From Occultella kanbiaonis (GTDB lineage: Bacteria; Actinomycetota; Actinomycetes; Actinomycetales; Beutenbergiaceae), in NCBI RefSeq assembly GCF_009708215.1, contig NZ_CP046175.1, positions 1,550,001 through 1,614,000 of the forward strand: DNA of 64,000 bases, in the 5' to 3' direction. Shown here in pieces: positions 51,995-62,400 of this stretch (positions are counted from its first letter, which is position 1; each line of letters starts with the position of its first letter). The notes beneath the pieces are model-generated. The model saw nothing but the letters and a program-made list of their open reading frames with translations, was not told the DNA's origin and did no database searches. A program made the translations under genes and the position numbers.

Positions 51995-54900
51995 ATGTCA
52001 GTTCGAGCACGGGGACGTGTGGGGATAGTCGCGGTGCTTGCCGTGGCGCTGGTGGTCGTGGGCAGTTCAGACCCTGCGCAGGCCGACCCTGACGAGATCA
52101 GCGATGCCGAGCGCGCCTCGTGGACCGACGAGCAGCGGCGCGAATACGGCGAGGAACTCTGGGCCGATCCCGAAGTCGAGGACCTCGTGCCCTCCGAGGT
52201 CAGTGTCGGTGACGAACCCACGGTCGACTGGCAGCCACCGGCCCCCGAGCTCGCGACGGAGCTGCCCGACGGCGCCGAGACCAGCGTTGAGGTGACCAGC
52301 GCCGGCGCTGGCGCCGTGGACGCCGGACCGGTCACGCTCGATCTCGGTGAGAACGCCGAGAGCCTTGCCGCCACCGACGATGCGCAGGTCAGCGTGAGGG
52401 TCGCTGACGCCGAGCAGACGCAAGCTGCCGGCGTCGAGGGTGTCCTGCTCGAGGTCGATCCCTCGGCCGACCTCTCCGAACCGGTCCAGGTCAGCATCGA
52501 CTACTCCGACTACGCCGACGCCTACGGCGGCGACTGGGCGAACCGCCTGACCCTGGTCGCGCTGCCCGATTGTGAACTGTCCGGGGCGAGCGACTGCGCG
52601 GCCGGTGAGCCGCTGGAGTCGACCAACGACACGAGCAGCCAGGTCGTCACCGCCACCGTGCCCGCGGAGGCGGTCGGGACGATGGCGCTGATGGCCGCCA
52701 CCAGCGGGTCCACGGGAAACTGGGCGGCAACCCCGCTGTCGCCCTCGGCGTCGTGGGAGGTGTCGGCACGCACCGGTGCCTTCACCTGGTCCTACCCCTT
52801 CCGGGTGCCGCCCGCCGGCTCCAACCCGACACCAGACCTCAGTCTTGGGTACTCCGCGGGCTCGGTCGACGGGCGCGTTGCCTCGACGAATAACCAGACC
52901 TCATGGGTCGGTGAGGGCTGGGAGTCCTCCAGCGGGTTCGTCGAGCGCAGCTACGTGCCCTGCGCCACCGACACCAGCGGAACCCCCAACAACGCCTCCC
53001 ACCCCACCGGTGACCTGTGCTGGGGCGGCCAGAACGCCACCCTGCAACTGGACGGGCAAGCCTTCGAACTGATCCTGGACGCCGCGACCAACACCTGGCG
53101 GCCGAGTCAGGACAACGGCATGAAGATCGAGCGCCTGACCGGAGCCTGGAACAACGGCCAGAGCGGCGAGTACTGGCGAGTCACCTCAACCGACGGCACC
53201 CAGTACTACTTCGGCCGCGACAGGCGCTCCGCCACCGACACCCTCGCACTGAACTCGGCGTGGACGGTCCCGGTCTTCGGTAACCACCCGGGCGAACCCT
53301 GCTACAACTCTTCCTACGCGGCATCGTCGTGCAACCAGGTCTGGCGTTGGAACCTCGACTACGTCGTCGACACCTCCGGCAATACGATGACCCAGGTCTA
53401 TGTCGCCGAGACCAACAACTACGGTCTGAACAACAACGCCAGCGTCGCGTCCTACGTTCGTGGTGGCTACCTGAGCCGTGTCGACTACGCCCAACGCCAA
53501 GGCAGCGAGACCGCCAACGCACCCGCGCGGGTGAACTTCACCGTCGCGGAGCGGTGCCTGCCATCCGGGGCGATCACCTGCACCCCGGCCCAGCTGACCG
53601 CGGCGAATGCCTCGCACTGGCCCGATGTTCCGTTCGACCTGATCTGCACCTCGGCCAGTTCCTGCGCGAACGTGACCTCGCCGGCCTTCTTCACCCGTAA
53701 GCGCCTGACCACCGTCACCACGACGGTGTGGACAGGGTCGGTCTACCGCAACGTCGACCAATGGACCCTCACGCACACCTTCCCCGACCCGGGCGACGGC
53801 ACCTCCAAGCAACTGTGGTTGGCTTCCGTCCAGCACACCGGCCTGGCCGGTTCGACGCCGGTAGTGATGCCCGCGGTCACTTTCGCCGGAGTGCAGATGC
53901 CCAACCGGGTCGACGCGATCGGCGACCTAGGCCCGCCCATGATCCGCTACCGGATCTCCTCCATCACTACCGAGTCCGGAGGTGTCACCAGCGTCAACTA
54001 CAGCACTCCCGACTGCACCAGCGCCAGCCTGCCCGCCAGCCCGCACACCAACACTCGCCGCTGCCTACCGGTCTACTGGGACCCTGAGGGTCCGATCGGG
54101 ATGACGCTGGAGTACTTCCACAAGTACCTCGTCACCAGCACCGTCGACAGTCCCGGCGACGTCGAGTCCGAACCGATCGTCACCAACTACGCCTACATCG
54201 GCACCGCAGCCTGGCACTACACCGACAACGACCTGATCCCACCCAACAGGCGCACCTGGTCAGACTTCCGCGGCTACGGCAACGTTGAGGTCAACGTCGG
54301 CAACTCGGTCGTCAGCAAACTGCGGACCGTCTACACCTTCTTCCGCGGCATGAACGGTGACCGCGCCACACCCACCGGCGGCACCCGCACTGTCGTGGTC
54401 GACGGCGTCACCGACCATCCCGAGTTCGCAGGCATGATCCGCACCGAGACCACCTACAACGGCTCCACGATGGTGTCGAGCACCACTAACACCCCGTGGC
54501 GGTCCACGCCAACGGCAACTAACACCGCAGGACGAACCGCTCACTACGCCGCGATCGCCACAGTGGAATCCCGAATCGCCGCCCCAGCCCTGGCTGGTGG
54601 GCAACGCACCACCAGGACCGTCACGACCTACGACGGCTATGGCATGCCCTCCCAGGTCGAGGACCAGGGGGACCTCGCCATCACCGGTGACGAGCACTGC
54701 ACCCGTTATGAGTACGCCCGTAACACTGGTGACAACATCATCTCCACAACCCGACGTGTGGAGACGGTCACCGTCAGCTGCGCTGCCACCCCGGCACGGC
54801 CGACACAGGTCGTCAGAGACGTCCGAACCAGTTACGACGGACTCGCCTACGGCGCCGCACCCACCGACGGGCTGACCACCAGGGAAGAGCGACTGGCCGG

Positions 54901-57900
54901 CTACTCCGGAGCCACACCGACCTACCAGACCGTCAGCACAGCGACCTACGACGCCTCTGGGCGCATCCTTACCATCAGCGACACCTTGGGCAGGACCACA
55001 ACCACGGCCTACACCCCAGCACTAGGTGGGCTGGTCGCTTCCATGATCGTCACCAGCCCTGATCCCGACGCGGCGGGCCCGCTCACCGCGCACATCACCA
55101 CCACAGCCTTCGATGTCGCCTGGGGCGCGCAACGCTCGGTCACCGACCCCAACGGAAAGGTCAGCTCCGGCGCCTACGACGCCATTGGCCGCCTTACCGG
55201 CGTCTGGCAACCGGGCCGGGTCCAGGGCACCCACACCGCGAACACGACCTACGCCTACACCGTCTCGCGGACGGGTACCAACACCGTCACCACCAGATCC
55301 CTGATCCACGACGGCACCTATCTGACGTCCGTCACGCTCTATGACGGGTTGTCGCGTGAACGGCAGGTCCAGTCACCGACCGCGGACAGGGAAACTGCGG
55401 GGCGGATCGTGACCGACACCGTCTATGACTCCCGGGGACTGGTCACTTACGCCAATCGTCCCTGGTACACCACCGGCAACCCCGCCACCACCGTTGTCGT
55501 CCCGGCTGCTGCGGTGCCGCTGCGGACCGTCTACACCTACGACGGTGCCGGACGAACCACCAACACCATCACCCAGGTCAACGAGAGCGAGGTCTGGCGC
55601 ACCACCACCAGTTACGGCGGCGACCGCGTCACCACCACCCCACCCGCCGGCGGCATCCCCAGCACCGAGATCTACGACGCCCACGGCCGCACCATCGAGT
55701 TACGCCAATACCAAGGCCCCGCCGCGATCGGCGCCTACAACGCCGTCACCTATAGCTATGACGCAGCCGGTCAACGCACCTCGATGACCGACCCCGTAGG
55801 CAACACCTGGAGCTCGGTCTACGACCTACAGGGTCGTCTCGTGTCTCAGACCGACCCCGACGCCGGCACAACGACGTTCACCTACGATGCCGCTGACCAG
55901 CGCGTGACCTCGACCGACGCCCGTGATGTCACGCTGCACACGACCTATGACAACGCGGGCCGGCGCACCCAACTCCGTGAGGACAACGCCACCGGCACCC
56001 TGCTGGCCTCATGGGCCTGGGACACCCTTGCCGAGGGGCAACTAACCTCCTCCACCAGGTACGACAACGGCAACGCTTACACCACCGCCGTCACCGCCTA
56101 CGACAACGGCTACCGGCCACTGGGCCAGACCGTCACGATCCCCGCGGCCGAGGGCGCGCTGGCAGGGACCTACACCTACACCAACACCTACACCATCGAC
56201 GGCCAGCTCAGTACGATGCGGTACCCCGCCGCAGGCGGACTCGGCGCGGAAACACTGTCCACGTTCTACGACAACCGGGGCATGCCCGAATGGATGGGCG
56301 GCGGCGCCGGCTGGGGCGTCTACGTCTCCGGCACCAGGTACTCCGTCTACGGCGAACCACTGATCGTCGACGTCGGCGCCAGCTACGCCAACCTCATCAA
56401 CTACTCCTACGACCACGGCACCCGCAGGCCCGACCAGATGTGGTTGCAACGCGAAGGCGCCACCAGTTACGACATCGACATCACCTACGACTTCGACAAC
56501 GCCGGCAACCTCCTCGCCATCGACGACGACGCCGTCGACGACACCCAGTGCTTCACCTACACCCAAGCCCGCCTCGCCCAGGCCTGGACACCCGCCAGCG
56601 GCGACTGCGCCACCACCCGAACTGCCGGCACGTTGGGCGGCCCAGCGCCGTACTGGCACACCTACGGCCATGACGCCGCGGGCAACCGCACCAGCCTCGT
56701 CGACCACACACCCACGGGCGACATCACCACCAGCTATGCCCGCCCCGCCGCCGGCCTCGAACAGGCCCACACCCTCACATCCACGAGCACCACCGGCGGC
56801 GCCAGCACCAACTACACCTACGACGACGCCGGCAACACCCTCACCCGCACAACCGGCGCCACGACCCAGACCCTGACCTGGGACCCCGAAGGCCGGCTCG
56901 ACACCCTCACCGACGGCGCCAGCACCGACGAGTACCTCTACACCGCCGACGGCGACCGACTCATCCGTCACCAAGGCACCACCACGACCCTCTACCTGCC
57001 CGGCGGGCAAGAGCTCAATCTCACCGGCACCACCGTCACCGGCTCACGGTTCTACACCTTCAACGGCCAACTCGTCGCCACCCGCACCAGCCCCGGCTCA
57101 GCCAGCCTCACCAGCTACGTCACCGACCTCCAAGGCACACCCATCCTCGGGATCGCCAACACCGGCAACCTCCCCACCCGCCGCTACCACGACCCCTACG
57201 GCAACCCCCGCGGCACCACACCCGTCTGGACCAGCGACCACGGCTTCCTCAACAAGCCCACCGACGCCAGCGGACTGACGAGCATCGGCGCCCGCTACTA
57301 CGACCCCGGCATCGGCCAATTCATCAGCCCCGACCCCATCCTCGACACCAAGTGGCCACAGCAGTTCCACCCCTACAGCTACGCCGCCGGCAGCCCAGCG
57401 ACCCTCTCCGACCCGTCCGGAACGTATCCAGGCACCAGGATGCTCCACGACGGCGGCGGAAAGCCGAAACCCATCGCAAAACTGGCGACGAGAAACTGGG
57501 ACCGACTAGCCAACTTCGCGGGCGCGGTGGTCGCAAACGCCGTACCCGGCATCGGAGGATTCCTGGGGTCAATTGTGGCAGAGACCACCAGAGCGGCGCC
57601 CGGCATCCTCCAGGGCCTAGGACACCTCGCCGTCAACTGGTCAGCGACTCAGCGGGGGATGCCACCGATCTACCCGGCCCCCGACCTCTCCAAACTACAC
57701 CTGGCACTCGACATCGGCGGCTTCGCTCCAGGAGCAGGCGAACCATTGGACGCTGCGAACGCCCTGATATACGTCATGGAAGGCGACTACGGGAACGCGG
57801 CTGTTTCGGGCATAGCCACCGCGCCAGTGATCGGAAGCGCCGGCACCCTGGCACGCGTCTTGGCGCGGACCCCGGACACCCTAGTTGTGCCAGCCCTCGG

Positions 57901-58243
57901 GAGACCAGTACAGCAATACATCCAGCAGACAGCCCAGGCTGTTAGTAGCCAGGGTCGGCCCGCGCTAGTTGCGCGCTTCAGTGAAGGCCAAGCGGAGGCG
58001 GTCGACATTCATCCCTGGCTCAATGCTCCCATGATGGGTAACGTCGTCCATAGGACGACGGCGCAGACGATCCAAGACGCGCACCCCAACCTCTTTACAT
58101 ACCATACCGTGGGCCCAGATTTCACCTTCATCCCGACCGGGCAGCGTTATGAGCTCACGACTATTGGGAGCGTGCTGGAACACAACCGCAGGCCGGGCTA
58201 TGATAACGTGACATATTGTGTCTACACGTTGCCAGGGTGCTGA
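51995..58243 (+). CDS. Rhs/YD-repeat polymorphic toxin
   Basis: A 2082-residue secreted Rhs protein. A signal peptide ends near SDPAQADPDE; an N-terminal region with cell-wall-protein-like features precedes many YD repeats (for example TYDGAGRTTNTI, SYDAAGQRTSMTD, TYDNAGRRTQLRE, TYDDAGNTLTRTT). The Rhs core motif GARYYDPGIGQFISPDP ends near SDPSGT (about nt 57420). The last 273 residues are a variable tip: a hydrophobic linker (LDIGGFAPGAGEPLDAANAL) and a final domain with VGPDFTFIPTGQRYELTT. That resembles restriction-endonuclease-fold toxins but lacks the usual catalytic Lys after Glu. Composition drops in the tip, as in swapped toxin modules. Confidence 0.88.
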   Translation: MSVRARGRVGIVAVLAVALVVVGSSDPAQADPDEISDAERASWTDEQRREYGEELWADPEVEDLVPSEVSVGDEPTVDWQPPAPELATELPDGAETSVEVTSAGAGAVDAGPVTLDLGENAESLAATDDAQVSVRVADAEQTQAAGVEGVLLEVDPSADLSEPVQVSIDYSDYADAYGGDWANRLTLVALPDCELSGASDCAAGEPLESTNDTSSQVVTATVPAEAVGTMALMAATSGSTGNWAATPLSPSASWEVSARTGAFTWSYPFRVPPAGSNPTPDLSLGYSAGSVDGRVASTNNQTSWVGEGWESSSGFVERSYVPCATDTSGTPNNASHPTGDLCWGGQNATLQLDGQAFELILDAATNTWRPSQDNGMKIERLTGAWNNGQSGEYWRVTSTDGTQYYFGRDRRSATDTLALNSAWTVPVFGNHPGEPCYNSSYAASSCNQVWRWNLDYVVDTSGNTMTQVYVAETNNYGLNNNASVASYVRGGYLSRVDYAQRQGSETANAPARVNFTVAERCLPSGAITCTPAQLTAANASHWPDVPFDLICTSASSCANVTSPAFFTRKRLTTVTTTVWTGSVYRNVDQWTLTHTFPDPGDGTSKQLWLASVQHTGLAGSTPVVMPAVTFAGVQMPNRVDAIGDLGPPMIRYRISSITTESGGVTSVNYSTPDCTSASLPASPHTNTRRCLPVYWDPEGPIGMTLEYFHKYLVTSTVDSPGDVESEPIVTNYAYIGTAAWHYTDNDLIPPNRRTWSDFRGYGNVEVNVGNSVVSKLRTVYTFFRGMNGDRATPTGGTRTVVVDGVTDHPEFAGMIRTETTYNGSTMVSSTTNTPWRSTPTATNTAGRTAHYAAIATVESRIAAPALAGGQRTTRTVTTYDGYGMPSQVEDQGDLAITGDEHCTRYEYARNTGDNIISTTRRVETVTVSCAATPARPTQVVRDVRTSYDGLAYGAAPTDGLTTREERLAGYSGATPTYQTVSTATYDASGRILTISDTLGRTTTTAYTPALGGLVASMIVTSPDPDAAGPLTAHITTTAFDVAWGAQRSVTDPNGKVSSGAYDAIGRLTGVWQPGRVQGTHTANTTYAYTVSRTGTNTVTTRSLIHDGTYLTSVTLYDGLSRERQVQSPTADRETAGRIVTDTVYDSRGLVTYANRPWYTTGNPATTVVVPAAAVPLRTVYTYDGAGRTTNTITQVNESEVWRTTTSYGGDRVTTTPPAGGIPSTEIYDAHGRTIELRQYQGPAAIGAYNAVTYSYDAAGQRTSMTDPVGNTWSSVYDLQGRLVSQTDPDAGTTTFTYDAADQRVTSTDARDVTLHTTYDNAGRRTQLREDNATGTLLASWAWDTLAEGQLTSSTRYDNGNAYTTAVTAYDNGYRPLGQTVTIPAAEGALAGTYTYTNTYTIDGQLSTMRYPAAGGLGAETLSTFYDNRGMPEWMGGGAGWGVYVSGTRYSVYGEPLIVDVGASYANLINYSYDHGTRRPDQMWLQREGATSYDIDITYDFDNAGNLLAIDDDAVDDTQCFTYTQARLAQAWTPASGDCATTRTAGTLGGPAPYWHTYGHDAAGNRTSLVDHTPTGDITTSYARPAAGLEQAHTLTSTSTTGGASTNYTYDDAGNTLTRTTGATTQTLTWDPEGRLDTLTDGASTDEYLYTADGDRLIRHQGTTTTLYLPGGQELNLTGTTVTGSRFYTFNGQLVATRTSPGSASLTSYVTDLQGTPILGIANTGNLPTRRYHDPYGNPRGTTPVWTSDHGFLNKPTDASGLTSIGARYYDPGIGQFISPDPILDTKWPQQFHPYSYAAGSPATLSDPSGTYPGTRMLHDGGGKPKPIAKLATRNWDRLANFAGAVVANAVPGIGGFLGSIVAETTRAAPGILQGLGHLAVNWSATQRGMPPIYPAPDLSKLHLALDIGGFAPGAGEPLDAANALIYVMEGDYGNAAVSGIATAPVIGSAGTLARVLARTPDTLVVPALGRPVQQYIQQTAQAVSSQGRPALVARFSEGQAEAVDIHPWLNAPMMGNVVHRTTAQTIQDAHPNLFTYHTVGPDFTFIPTGQRYELTTIGSVLEHNRRPGYDNVTYCVYTLPGC

Positions 58244-58248
58244 GAAAG

Positions 58249-58968
58249 ATGACAAGCGGAGGGCTTGAGCCTGGAATCAAGGATGACAGTCTATACGTAG
58301 ATGGTCAGCAACTGGCCAATCTGGATCTGAGTGGCAGAGTCTTCAAGCATTTTGTCGTGGTTGGTTCACGATTTGAGAATTGCACTTTTGATCGGACGTT
58401 CATTTCGCACGCGAATCTCGGCGCGGGCGACCCCCCATCTGAGTTTGTAGACTGTTCATTTGACAATGCCCGGCTGCGCCACATCTGGACGGGCAACACA
58501 CGTTTCGTGAGGTGCGCGTTCACGAATGTTTCGATAGTCGACCTGGATGCCTCTTCCATGGAATTCATCGAGTGCGTGTTCACTGGTCGAATTCAGAAGG
58601 CGCTCTTCTGGGGAGTGCCACCAACGGAATTTCGGCCGTATCTAAGGAGTACGAATCAATTCTGGGGTAACGATTTCTCTGGTGCGCAACTGAGCGATGT
58701 CTCGTTCCGAGGAGGAATAGACCTGCGTCGTCAGAGTCTACCTTCAGGACGAGACTACATTTATATCGCGGACGCTGCTGCTGGCGTTGCGCGAGCCCGC
58801 GAGGTGCTCCGAACTTGGAACGACTCGCATGAGATTGGGATTGCGGAGCGCACGCTACAGCGATTGCAGGCGCAGGTCGATCACGGTCAAGAACAGTTCT
58901 TCTTCTGCATTGCAGGGCAGTCGGGAGGGCAGCGCCTCGCGCGGCTGTTCGGAGTCAATTTGACTTGA
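58249..58968 (+). CDS. Pentapeptide-repeat-like protein, probable immunity protein
   Basis: A 239-residue protein whose first 110 residues have spaced F/L-containing repeats (SRFENCTFDRTFISHANLG, SEFVDCSFDNARL, TRFVRCAFTNVSI, MEFIECVFTG), the pattern of pentapeptide-repeat right-handed helices. The rest is helical, with HEIGIAERTLQRLQAQVD. It begins 6 bases after the Rhs stop with a GAGAAAG ribosome site, the classic place for a toxin's immunity gene. Its composition, like the Rhs tip, is poorer in GC than the region around it. Pentapeptide proteins can mimic DNA, which would suit blocking of a nuclease; that is an inference. Confidence 0.7.
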   Translation: MTSGGLEPGIKDDSLYVDGQQLANLDLSGRVFKHFVVVGSRFENCTFDRTFISHANLGAGDPPSEFVDCSFDNARLRHIWTGNTRFVRCAFTNVSIVDLDASSMEFIECVFTGRIQKALFWGVPPTEFRPYLRSTNQFWGNDFSGAQLSDVSFRGGIDLRRQSLPSGRDYIYIADAAAGVARAREVLRTWNDSHEIGIAERTLQRLQAQVDHGQEQFFFCIAGQSGGQRLARLFGVNLT

Positions 58969-59495
58969 GTGTCGGGTTTGATACTTGTACCCCGATCCAT
59001 GGTCGGGAGCGTTCCTTGGCCATGAGGTTGACATTGGTTGGTCCAGGGCCGCCGCGCTGGGCGGGAAGCCAGAACCGGAGAACGGACGTACCGTGCTTCG
59101 GGCTTCTAGAGCTCCGTCGGCCTACCCTCACTCCGGAACCGTGCCGCTCCATCGAGACGACGCGTCTCGGTGGCTTGGTCGACGGCCGGGACCGAGGCCA
59201 GCCTCTGCCCGGATCGCGCGGTCGCCGTGTAAGTCGTGTTCCGAGCCGGAGGCGGTGAGAGGTCCCATCGCAGGTTTCCGGGCGGCGCACCCTGCCGGAC
59301 CGAACAGGGATCGTGGCTACATGATCATTCAGCTGGTAGTCGACCTGGATGGGAAGGCTGTGCACTCCCCGAGTGTGAGTGTGCCTGAGCACTCACGATT
59401 TTGCATCCAAGTCCAACTCCACTGGGGAGGGAGGGGGCTCCTCGGCCGGTGAACGTGGCGGTGAAGCGTGGTTGGTAGCCTCCGGTGTTGTTGGC
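58969..59495. other. Spacer between toxin island and relaxase gene
   Basis: These 527 bases carry no supported gene. Near the relaxase end is a hairpin, GTGAGTG (59375-59381) and CACTCAC (59390-59396) with an 8-base loop and a TTTT four bases after it, a possible terminator for the forward strand. The remaining open frames look random. An oriT could lie near the relaxase gene, but none can be identified by eye. Confidence 0.4.
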
Positions 59496-62400
59496 TTAAC
59501 TGAGGCCCGGGCCGTCTATCGGCTCAGCGAACATCCATTCGTGTACGTGCTGATTGGGGCGGGTGATCTCGCCGCATGTTGGGCGCGCTTCTCCGCGGCG
59601 GAGGTGGTTGAGGGTGTGCAACATCTGTTCGCTGCGGCCGTGTTGCTCCTCGCGAACCAGCTGATGGGTGCGCTCGGAGTCGGGCTTGTTGCGTGGGTCC
59701 ACGCCGAGGGCGAGCAGTGCCTGCGCGGCCTGGGCGCGCGCATGTGATTGCATCCCGTTGGCGGACGCGGTGCCGAGCGGGTGGCGTCCGGTGATTTCGT
59801 AGCGGTCGCGGTAGGCCACGATGGCCCGCACGGCCCGGTCCCACCGGCCGCGCAGCGGGTCCTCGGGCTCCGGTGCCTCTGGCAGATCAGCGGCCCAGGA
59901 CGGTGTGTGGTGCGCGACTCGATCGACAAGGGCATCCAGGCGTTCAATGACCTGCTCAGCCCGGTGTCCTAACCACGCTGCGATCGCGGGGTTCTCAACT
60001 TGAACCGCGGGTGCGGGTGTTTGGGCGCGGTGGTTTGCGCGGGCTTGCTGTAGTTCGGCCCAGATCGTCTCGCGGGCAAGTGTGTGTTCGACCCACAGCC
60101 CGTAAGGGGAGCTCACCTGCCGAGCGAGGTGTTCGCCGGCCTGCATGAACGCCTGCTCGTCCGGGAGTCGGGCGACTATCGCGCCTGCTGCGCGCACAAC
60201 TGCGAGGCGTTGCTCAGCGAACTCGTGCGGTGAGGCTTGGACCAGTCGATCGAGGAGGTCCTCGGTGGTGGGTTGTGCGGCGAGGAGGCCGTACCGCAGG
60301 TTGTCTATGTGGCCGTCCTGTAGCAGGGAGGCGGGGTCAGCGCCCGCTGGCAGGATTGCATTGCGGGCCAGGGCGGCCTCGTCATCGGTGAGTAGCGACC
60401 ACGCGCGGGCGGTCGCCTGCTGGCCTGCGGGGTCGGCGTCGAAGGCGAAGATCGGTGCCATGGTGCCCTGGCACATCGCGCGGACCTGTTGCAGGTGCTC
60501 ACGGGTGAGTGCCGTCCCGCAACTTGCCAATGGCACGAGCATGGGGTCGTCGACGCGGCGGAGGGCTTCGAGGTCGAATGCGCCCTCAACGAACACCGGC
60601 CGGGCGCCGGCGCGAAGTCGCGCCCTGGCGTCGGCATCCAGGCCGAGGACTGTCTCGGCCTTGGTGTAGGCAGGTGTGGCGGGCGGGTTGAGCCACTTAG
60701 GTGTGTGGCCGGAGGTGGTGGCTGGGTTGGTGCGTGCGGTGAACGCGATGATCGCGCCATTGCCATCGTGCACGGGGATGATCACACGGTCCCGGAACCG
60801 GTCGATGAGGCGACCGGTGCGGGTCCGGGAGGCGAGTCCGGCGGTGAGCATGGCCTCGTCGCTGACTCCCTCGCCGTGCAGATAGTCGACCAGCCCGGTC
60901 CAGCTCGCGGGCGCGACGCCATGTTCCGGTGCTGGGCTGAACCCGCGGTCCTGGAGGTACTGGGCGGCCCACGGCGAATCGAGGACCTGTCGCTGCCACC
61001 ATTCGAACGCGGTGGCGTTGAGGTCGACGACCTGCTGCCATCGGTCATTCTTGGGCGGGTCGGTGCCGATCGCTGCCTTGGTCGGGCCGACGGTAGTGGG
61101 GTGCTGCGGGGGTGGGGTGACCCATGAGGGTAGGCCTGGCTCGTGGTCGGCGGGCGCGGCGACCGGCTCGCCGATGCGCCAGTGCAGCAGTGTGGCTGGT
61201 GAGCGGGTGTCGTGCAGGTCTTCGGCGTGCCTGTGCAGGAGTCGGTCGAGGTCGGCGCCGGTTCGTTGGTGGCGGACCAGCAGTGCGGCGAGGTTGGGCC
61301 ACGATTGGTCTTCCAGGATGGGGTTGGCCAGGTCCGGCCCGAGCGTGGCTCGGACGGTGTCCGCGGTGCGCTCGAGTGCTTTGGGGTCGAGCAGGTGGGC
61401 GTAGGCGTCCTCGTACGCGGGGATCAGGCGTGCGAGCGACCCGGCTCGCTCGGCCTCGTCGTACAGTGCTGCCAGTGCGCCTTCGCCCACCGTGGTTCGG
61501 GCGAGGACTCGTTCGAGTGCGGTGCGGGCTGCGATGTCCGGGCGGGCCGGGTGGTGGAGCGAGGCGTCGAGCAGTTCTTCGGTGACGACGTAGAGGTCGT
61601 TGCTTTGGCGTCCGCGGGTGATCGCGGTGTAGAGGTGTTCGCGGGTCAGGCTCGCGTCGACGAGGACGCGGGCGACGTCGACGGTCATGCCCTGGGCGCG
61701 GTGGATCGTGGAGGCGTACCCCAGCTGTATGTGTTCACGCACGTACCGGGCCGGAAGGCGGGTGGTGGTCTTGTGGACGCGGTGTCGGACCACTAGGGAG
61801 CCGTCACTGTGGCGGGCAGTGACGATCCACATGTCGCCGTTCTTGACGTAGTCGGTGTGGCCGTGGCGCAGTCGGCGTTCGTTGCGTCGGGTGACGACGA
61901 CATCACCTACCCCGGCGATGGTTCCGTCGGCCAGGTCGACTCCTAACGTCTCTACTAGACCCTCGATGCTGCGGTGCAGGCGGCAGCGGGTGTTGAGGGA
62001 GGCGACGTCGTCGTTGTTCGCCGCGATCATGATCGCGTTGCGCCCCGCGGCGTGATCTTGGACCCAGGCTGCGTAGATCTCCTCCAGTGCGGACTCCCGG
62101 GATCCGGTGTGCACGCGGGCGTTGTCGATGTAGAAGTCGAGGCCTGCGGGGCGTCCGTCCCGGACGAGCAGGCCAGCCTCGTCTTCGCCCGGGACGCGGA
62201 ACCGGTACACGTCGCGCAGTTCGGCGGCCCCGACTGTGTTGGCGATCATCCGCAGCGCACCGCCCGCGCCGACGGCATCCAGCTGGGACGGGTCACCCAG
62301 GAGCCGCACCGCAACTCCGGCCCGGGTAGCCAACTCGAGCACCGCCTGAAGCTCTAGCGTGCCGGCCATCGCCGCCTCGTCGATCACGATGACGGTGTCC

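Noticed and set aside
58955-59392. Reverse-strand open frame downstream of the immunity gene
   Set aside because: Arg/Pro-rich with no start signal, and antisense to the end of the immunity gene.
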